Positions 13,733 through 15,524 of a stretch of 15,524 nucleotides of DNA are shown one piece after another. Source of the DNA: Thermoflexales bacterium (GTDB lineage Bacteria; Chloroflexota; Anaerolineae; Fen-1058). Numbering within the stretch: position 1 is the stretch's first letter; each line of letters begins with the position of its first letter. A program made the position numbers and the translations under genes. Where the stretch lies: assembly GCA_016931085.1 (NCBI GenBank), contig JAFGFO010000408.1:1-15524 (forward strand). The letters are read 5' to 3'. The notes beneath the pieces are model-generated. The model worked only from the letters and a program-made list of their open reading frames with translations, was not told the DNA's origin and ran no database searches.

Positions 13733-14758
13733 TCACTGCCATCTTTCGGCGTAGAAAAGCAGGTATTCCTTCAGCCGCGCCGCCCAGAAGGGGTCGGAAT
13801 GGTCGCCTTCGTAAACGACGTAGAGATGCTCCACGCCGGCCCGAACGAGCGCGGTGTGGAGATCGTCCGAGCCGGGCTTGGTGTAATCCACGCTGCCGGC
13901 GTCCATGTAAATGCGCAGCGACTTGATGGCAGGGTTGGCGGCCAGGTGGATTGGGTCGTAGGCCGGCCCGGCCAGGTTGACGTTCAGCGCGGAGCTGTGG
14001 GAGCCGACAGCGTCGAACAACTCCGGGTGGCGGAAGGCGATTTCCAGCGACCATACCCCGCCCCGGCTGATGCCGCCCACCGCGCGTGCCTGGGGGCGAG
14101 CATCGGTGCGGTAGCTTTGGTCGATCAAGGGGATAAACTCGTTCACGACCAGCCCCTCGAGCGACGCCTCGCCGCCGCTGGTGTTCAGATACAAGATGGG
14201 ATCGCAAGCCAGCATGACGATGAGCATGGGCGGCAGCGTGCCGTCCTGGATACCTTCGTCGGCCACACGCGTCACGCCCAGGATCTCGTCCCAGTGAGCG
14301 TCGTCGCTGTGCGAGCCGTGGAACACGTACAGCGCCGGGTAGCCCCGTTCGCCTTGCGAACGGCCTGTGTCTTGGGTGGGATGCCCGTAGCAAGGCGGCA
14401 GGTAGACCCGGTACTTTTGCTCGCGCCCGGCGGTCGCGCTAAAAAACGTCCCGCGCACGACCTTGCCGCTCGTTTCCAGGCAGGGTTCAGGCGTGGGGGT
14501 AGGGGTGACTGTCGGTGTGGGCGTGTCGGTCGCTGTGGGCGTGGAGGTGGGCGTTGAGCTGGGGACAGGCGTGAGGGTAGGGGCGTGGGGGGTGGGCGTC
14601 AGCGTGAGGGTGGGCGTCAGCGTGGGCCACGCGACGCCTTGGGAAGGCGGGACCATCGCGTAGGCCCACAGCAAGGCCCCTGCCAGGAGGGCAAGCAGCA
14701 ACAGCGCGCCGGCGGCCGGCCGCGCAAGCCGAGCATGGATGTTGGAATTTCGAGCCAT
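13733..14758 (-). CDS. Membrane-anchored alpha/beta-hydrolase esterase (esterase D/Fes type)
   Basis: The 341-residue protein has a hydrophobic N-terminal anchor (about 14-35), a low-complexity Thr/Pro stalk (45-92), and an extracytoplasmic alpha/beta-hydrolase domain (about 95-341) of the putative-esterase family (PF00756 type). Visible catalytic elements are the nucleophile elbow GGISRGG with Ser231, candidate acid Asp286 in MDAGS, and His320 in YEGDHSDPF. YRVYLPPCY and PALYVFHGSH are typical of the fold. Relatives include feruloyl, acetyl-xylan and enterochelin esterases, so removal of side groups from plant or microbial glycans fits the operon; the substrate is unproven. ATG 14758 was chosen because a TAGAAT box ends seven bases before it. 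ATG 14767 and the longer frame to 14803 are less likely: the first overlaps the -10 box and the second runs into the promoter. It is the first gene of the operon. Confidence 0.87.
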   Translation of the reverse strand: MARNSNIHARLARPAAGALLLLALLAGALLWAYAMVPPSQGVAWPTLTPTLTLTPTPHAPTLTPVPSSTPTSTPTATDTPTPTVTPTPTPEPCLETSGKVVRGTFFSATAGREQKYRVYLPPCYGHPTQDTGRSQGERGYPALYVFHGSHSDDAHWDEILGVTRVADEGIQDGTLPPMLIVMLACDPILYLNTSGGEASLEGLVVNEFIPLIDQSYRTDARPQARAVGGISRGGVWSLEIAFRHPELFDAVGSHSSALNVNLAGPAYDPIHLAANPAIKSLRIYMDAGSVDYTKPGSDDLHTALVRAGVEHLYVVYEGDHSDPFWAARLKEYLLFYAERWQ

Positions 14759-14765
14759 CGTGCCC

Positions 14766-14793
14766 ATTCTACCAGAAGTGTGCCATTCCGCAA
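14766..14793 (-). promoter_or_regulatory. Probable promoter of the esterase-DUF5107-GH9 operon
   Basis: On the minus strand TAGAAT (14771-14766) matches five of six -10 positions, a 16-base spacer precedes it, and TTGCGG (14793-14788) is a weak -35. ATG 14758 begins seven bases after the -10 box, matching the leaderless layout at 3392 and 9124. It starts directly downstream of the tRNA operon terminator. Confidence 0.55.
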
Positions 14794-14801
14794 AGTCGAG
14801 C

Positions 14802-14836
14802 AAAAAAAGAACTCCACATATCGATGTGGAGTTCTT
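14802..14836 (-). terminator. Rho-independent terminator of the tRNA operon
   Basis: Read on the minus strand, AAGAACTCCACAT (14836-14824) and ATGTGGAGTTCTT (14819-14807) form a perfect 13-bp stem with a 4-nt loop. A T run down to 14802 follows. It lies 4 bases after the 3' end of the tRNA-Arg gene. Confidence 0.92.
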
Positions 14837-14840
14837 GCAA

Positions 14841-14912
14841 TACCCCTGCCGGGAATTGAACCCAGGTCTCAGCCTCCGCAGGGCTGCGCTCTATCCGCTG
14901 AGCTACAGGGGC
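14841..14912 (-). tRNA. tRNA-Arg, anticodon GCG
   Basis: This is a 72-nt cloverleaf. The acceptor stem GCCCCTG pairs with CAGGGGT (one G-U at the end); the D stem is GCTC/GAGC. The anticodon stem CAGCC/GGCTG holds loop CTGCGGA, so bases 34-36 are GCG and read CGC and CGU. The T arm is CTGGG-TTCAATT-CCCGG, and the discriminator is A. No CCA is encoded. Bacteria usually read these codons with an ACG (inosine) tRNA, so GCG is notable. It is last in the tRNA operon. Confidence 0.9.
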
Positions 14913-14920
14913 ACACAAAG

Positions 14921-15011
14921 CGGGGAGGCAGGGATTCGAACCCTGGGAGGAGTTATTAGACCCCTCAACCGCTTAGCAGGCGGCTCCGATCAACCACTCC
15001 GGCACCTCCCC
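14921..15011 (-). tRNA. tRNA-Ser, anticodon GCT
   Basis: This 91-nt class II tRNA has a long variable arm. Acceptor GGGGAGG pairs with CCTCCCC, the anticodon loop is CTGCTAA (GCT, reading AGC/AGU), and the T arm contains GGGTTCGAATCCC. The discriminator is G, typical of tRNA-Ser. No CCA is encoded. Confidence 0.95.
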
Positions 15012-15064
15012 AAACACGAGACATTCTGCAGACTGCAGCCTGCAGGCTATGTTCAAGTACAAGG

Positions 15065-15149
15065 CGGAGGGGGTGGGATTCGAACCCACGGTGACTTGCG
15101 CCACAACGGTTTTCAAGACCGTCGCCTTCGTCCACTCGGCCACCCCTCC
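15065..15149 (-). tRNA. tRNA-Ser, anticodon TGA
   Basis: This 85-nt class II tRNA has acceptor GGAGGGG paired with CCCCTCC. The anticodon stem ACGGT/ACCGT holds loop CTTGAAA (TGA, reading UCA and probably other UCN codons). It has a variable arm and T arm GTGGGTTCGAATCCCAC. The discriminator is G and no CCA is encoded. It is first in the tRNA operon. Confidence 0.95.
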
Positions 15150-15176
15150 AGGGAGGGCCATCCCCCGCGCGCAGCC

Positions 15177-15205
15177 TATACTAGTTCCGCTGCGGAACTA
15201 GTATA
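15177..15205. repeat. Perfect 29-nt palindrome over the tRNA promoter
   Basis: TATACTAGTTCCGC (15177-15190) and GCGGAACTAGTATA (15192-15205) are exact reverse complements around one base. The right arm contains the -10 box of the minus-strand tRNA promoter, and the transcript start falls inside the palindrome. It could be an operator or a leader hairpin. Confidence 0.85.
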
Positions 15206-15228
15206 CCACGCTGGTAATGATGTGTCAA
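15200..15228 (-). promoter_or_regulatory. Promoter of the tRNA Ser-Ser-Arg operon
   Basis: On the minus strand TTGACA (15228-15223), a 17-base spacer and TATACT (15205-15200) form a near-consensus promoter. Transcription would begin near 15193, about 44 bases before the first tRNA. Confidence 0.85.
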
Positions 15229-15250
15229 ACAGGTGCTGCTGAGCGCAGCG

Positions 15251-15396
15251 ATTCCAAATCTAAAGCCAGAGACTATGCGGGTCGAGGCACCAATTTGCCA
15301 CAGCGCCTGGCGGCTTGCCGCCGCACGCCCTTTCCGCTGCGTAGCAGCGGGGGCGCGCTGCGCCTTGTCCGCGTGTGTTACTTTCAGATTTGGAAT
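15251..15396. other. Structured element closed by an 11-bp inverted repeat
   Basis: ATTCCAAATCT (15251-15261) and AGATTTGGAAT (15386-15396) are perfect inverted ends. Inside are three consecutive perfect hairpins: GGCGGC/GCCGCC (15309-15322), CCGCTGC/GCAGCGG (15334-15350), and GGCGC/GCGCC (15352-15364). No gene is supported in 15229-15524. The element could be a structured RNA gene or a non-autonomous mobile element; neither promoter nor target duplication was identified. Confidence 0.5.
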
Positions 15397-15472
15397 TGCC
15401 GCTCGTGCGCAGTGCTACGGCCTCCATGACTTTGTGACTTGGTTGGAAGATCAGTTGCGCCATACCATTTCG

Positions 15473-15497
15473 ACGCCGAAAGTTCCTATTTCGGCGT
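15473..15497. repeat. 9-bp hairpin near the right edge
   Basis: ACGCCGAAA (15473-15481) and TTTCGGCGT (15489-15497) form a perfect 9-bp stem with a 7-nt loop. No T run follows on the plus strand. Its role is unknown. Confidence 0.5.
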
Positions 15498-15524
15498 TGG
15501 TAGCCCGGCAGAAGGTGAATGTGC

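Noticed and set aside
13310..14640. Low-complexity repeats in the esterase and DUF5107 genes, looked at as possible tandem repeats or a CRISPR array
   Set aside because: They encode Pro/Thr/Ser-rich stalks in frame, with no regular spacer-repeat pattern.

Overview
The window is GC-rich bacterial DNA and looks like a piece of a Chloroflexota (probably Anaerolineae-type) genome. The clues are indirect: long Pro/Thr/Ser-rich linkers on exported proteins, promoter boxes sitting directly against start codons, tRNA genes without encoded CCA, and intergenic gaps full of short periodic repeats. No rRNA or marker gene fixes the phylum, so this is an inference.

Layout on the + strand: (1) 1-346 holds a repeat fragment, a consensus sigma70 promoter and a 137-nt leader. 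(2) 347-1555 encodes an exported DUF11-type protein ending in a PEP-CTERM-like sorting tail. (3) 1662-3287 encodes an exosortase fused to an EpsI (DUF3485) domain, a plausible dedicated processing enzyme for the preceding protein. (4) 3392-4174 encodes exonuclease III, expressed from a consensus promoter that appears to give a leaderless mRNA. (5) 4202-6913 encodes a P2-like cation-pumping P-type ATPase, probably co-transcribed with exonuclease III.

On the - strand, convergent with the ATPase, lie an AraC-HTH/O6-alkylguanine-DNA methyltransferase fusion (8821-7970) followed by a YedA-like EamA exporter (about 7922-6942). Region 8822-9365 holds several repeat elements and the promoter plus first 30 codons of an Hsp70-like gene cut off by a GC-rich palindromic repeat.

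From 14758 down to 9366 (- strand) is a three-gene operon that looks like a small glycan-degradation module: a membrane-anchored alpha/beta esterase, a DUF5107 lipoprotein, and a large GH9-type enzyme without a signal peptide. Upstream of it is a tRNA operon, Ser(UGA)-Ser(GCU)-Arg(GCG), with its own promoter and a perfect intrinsic terminator. The last 300 bases contain a 146-nt element closed by an 11-bp inverted repeat with three perfect hairpins inside.

The most interesting items are the self-contained exosortase/PEP-CTERM pair with its structured leader, the truncated Hsp70 gene, the recurring leaderless promoter design, the palindrome over the tRNA promoter, and the structured element at the right end.
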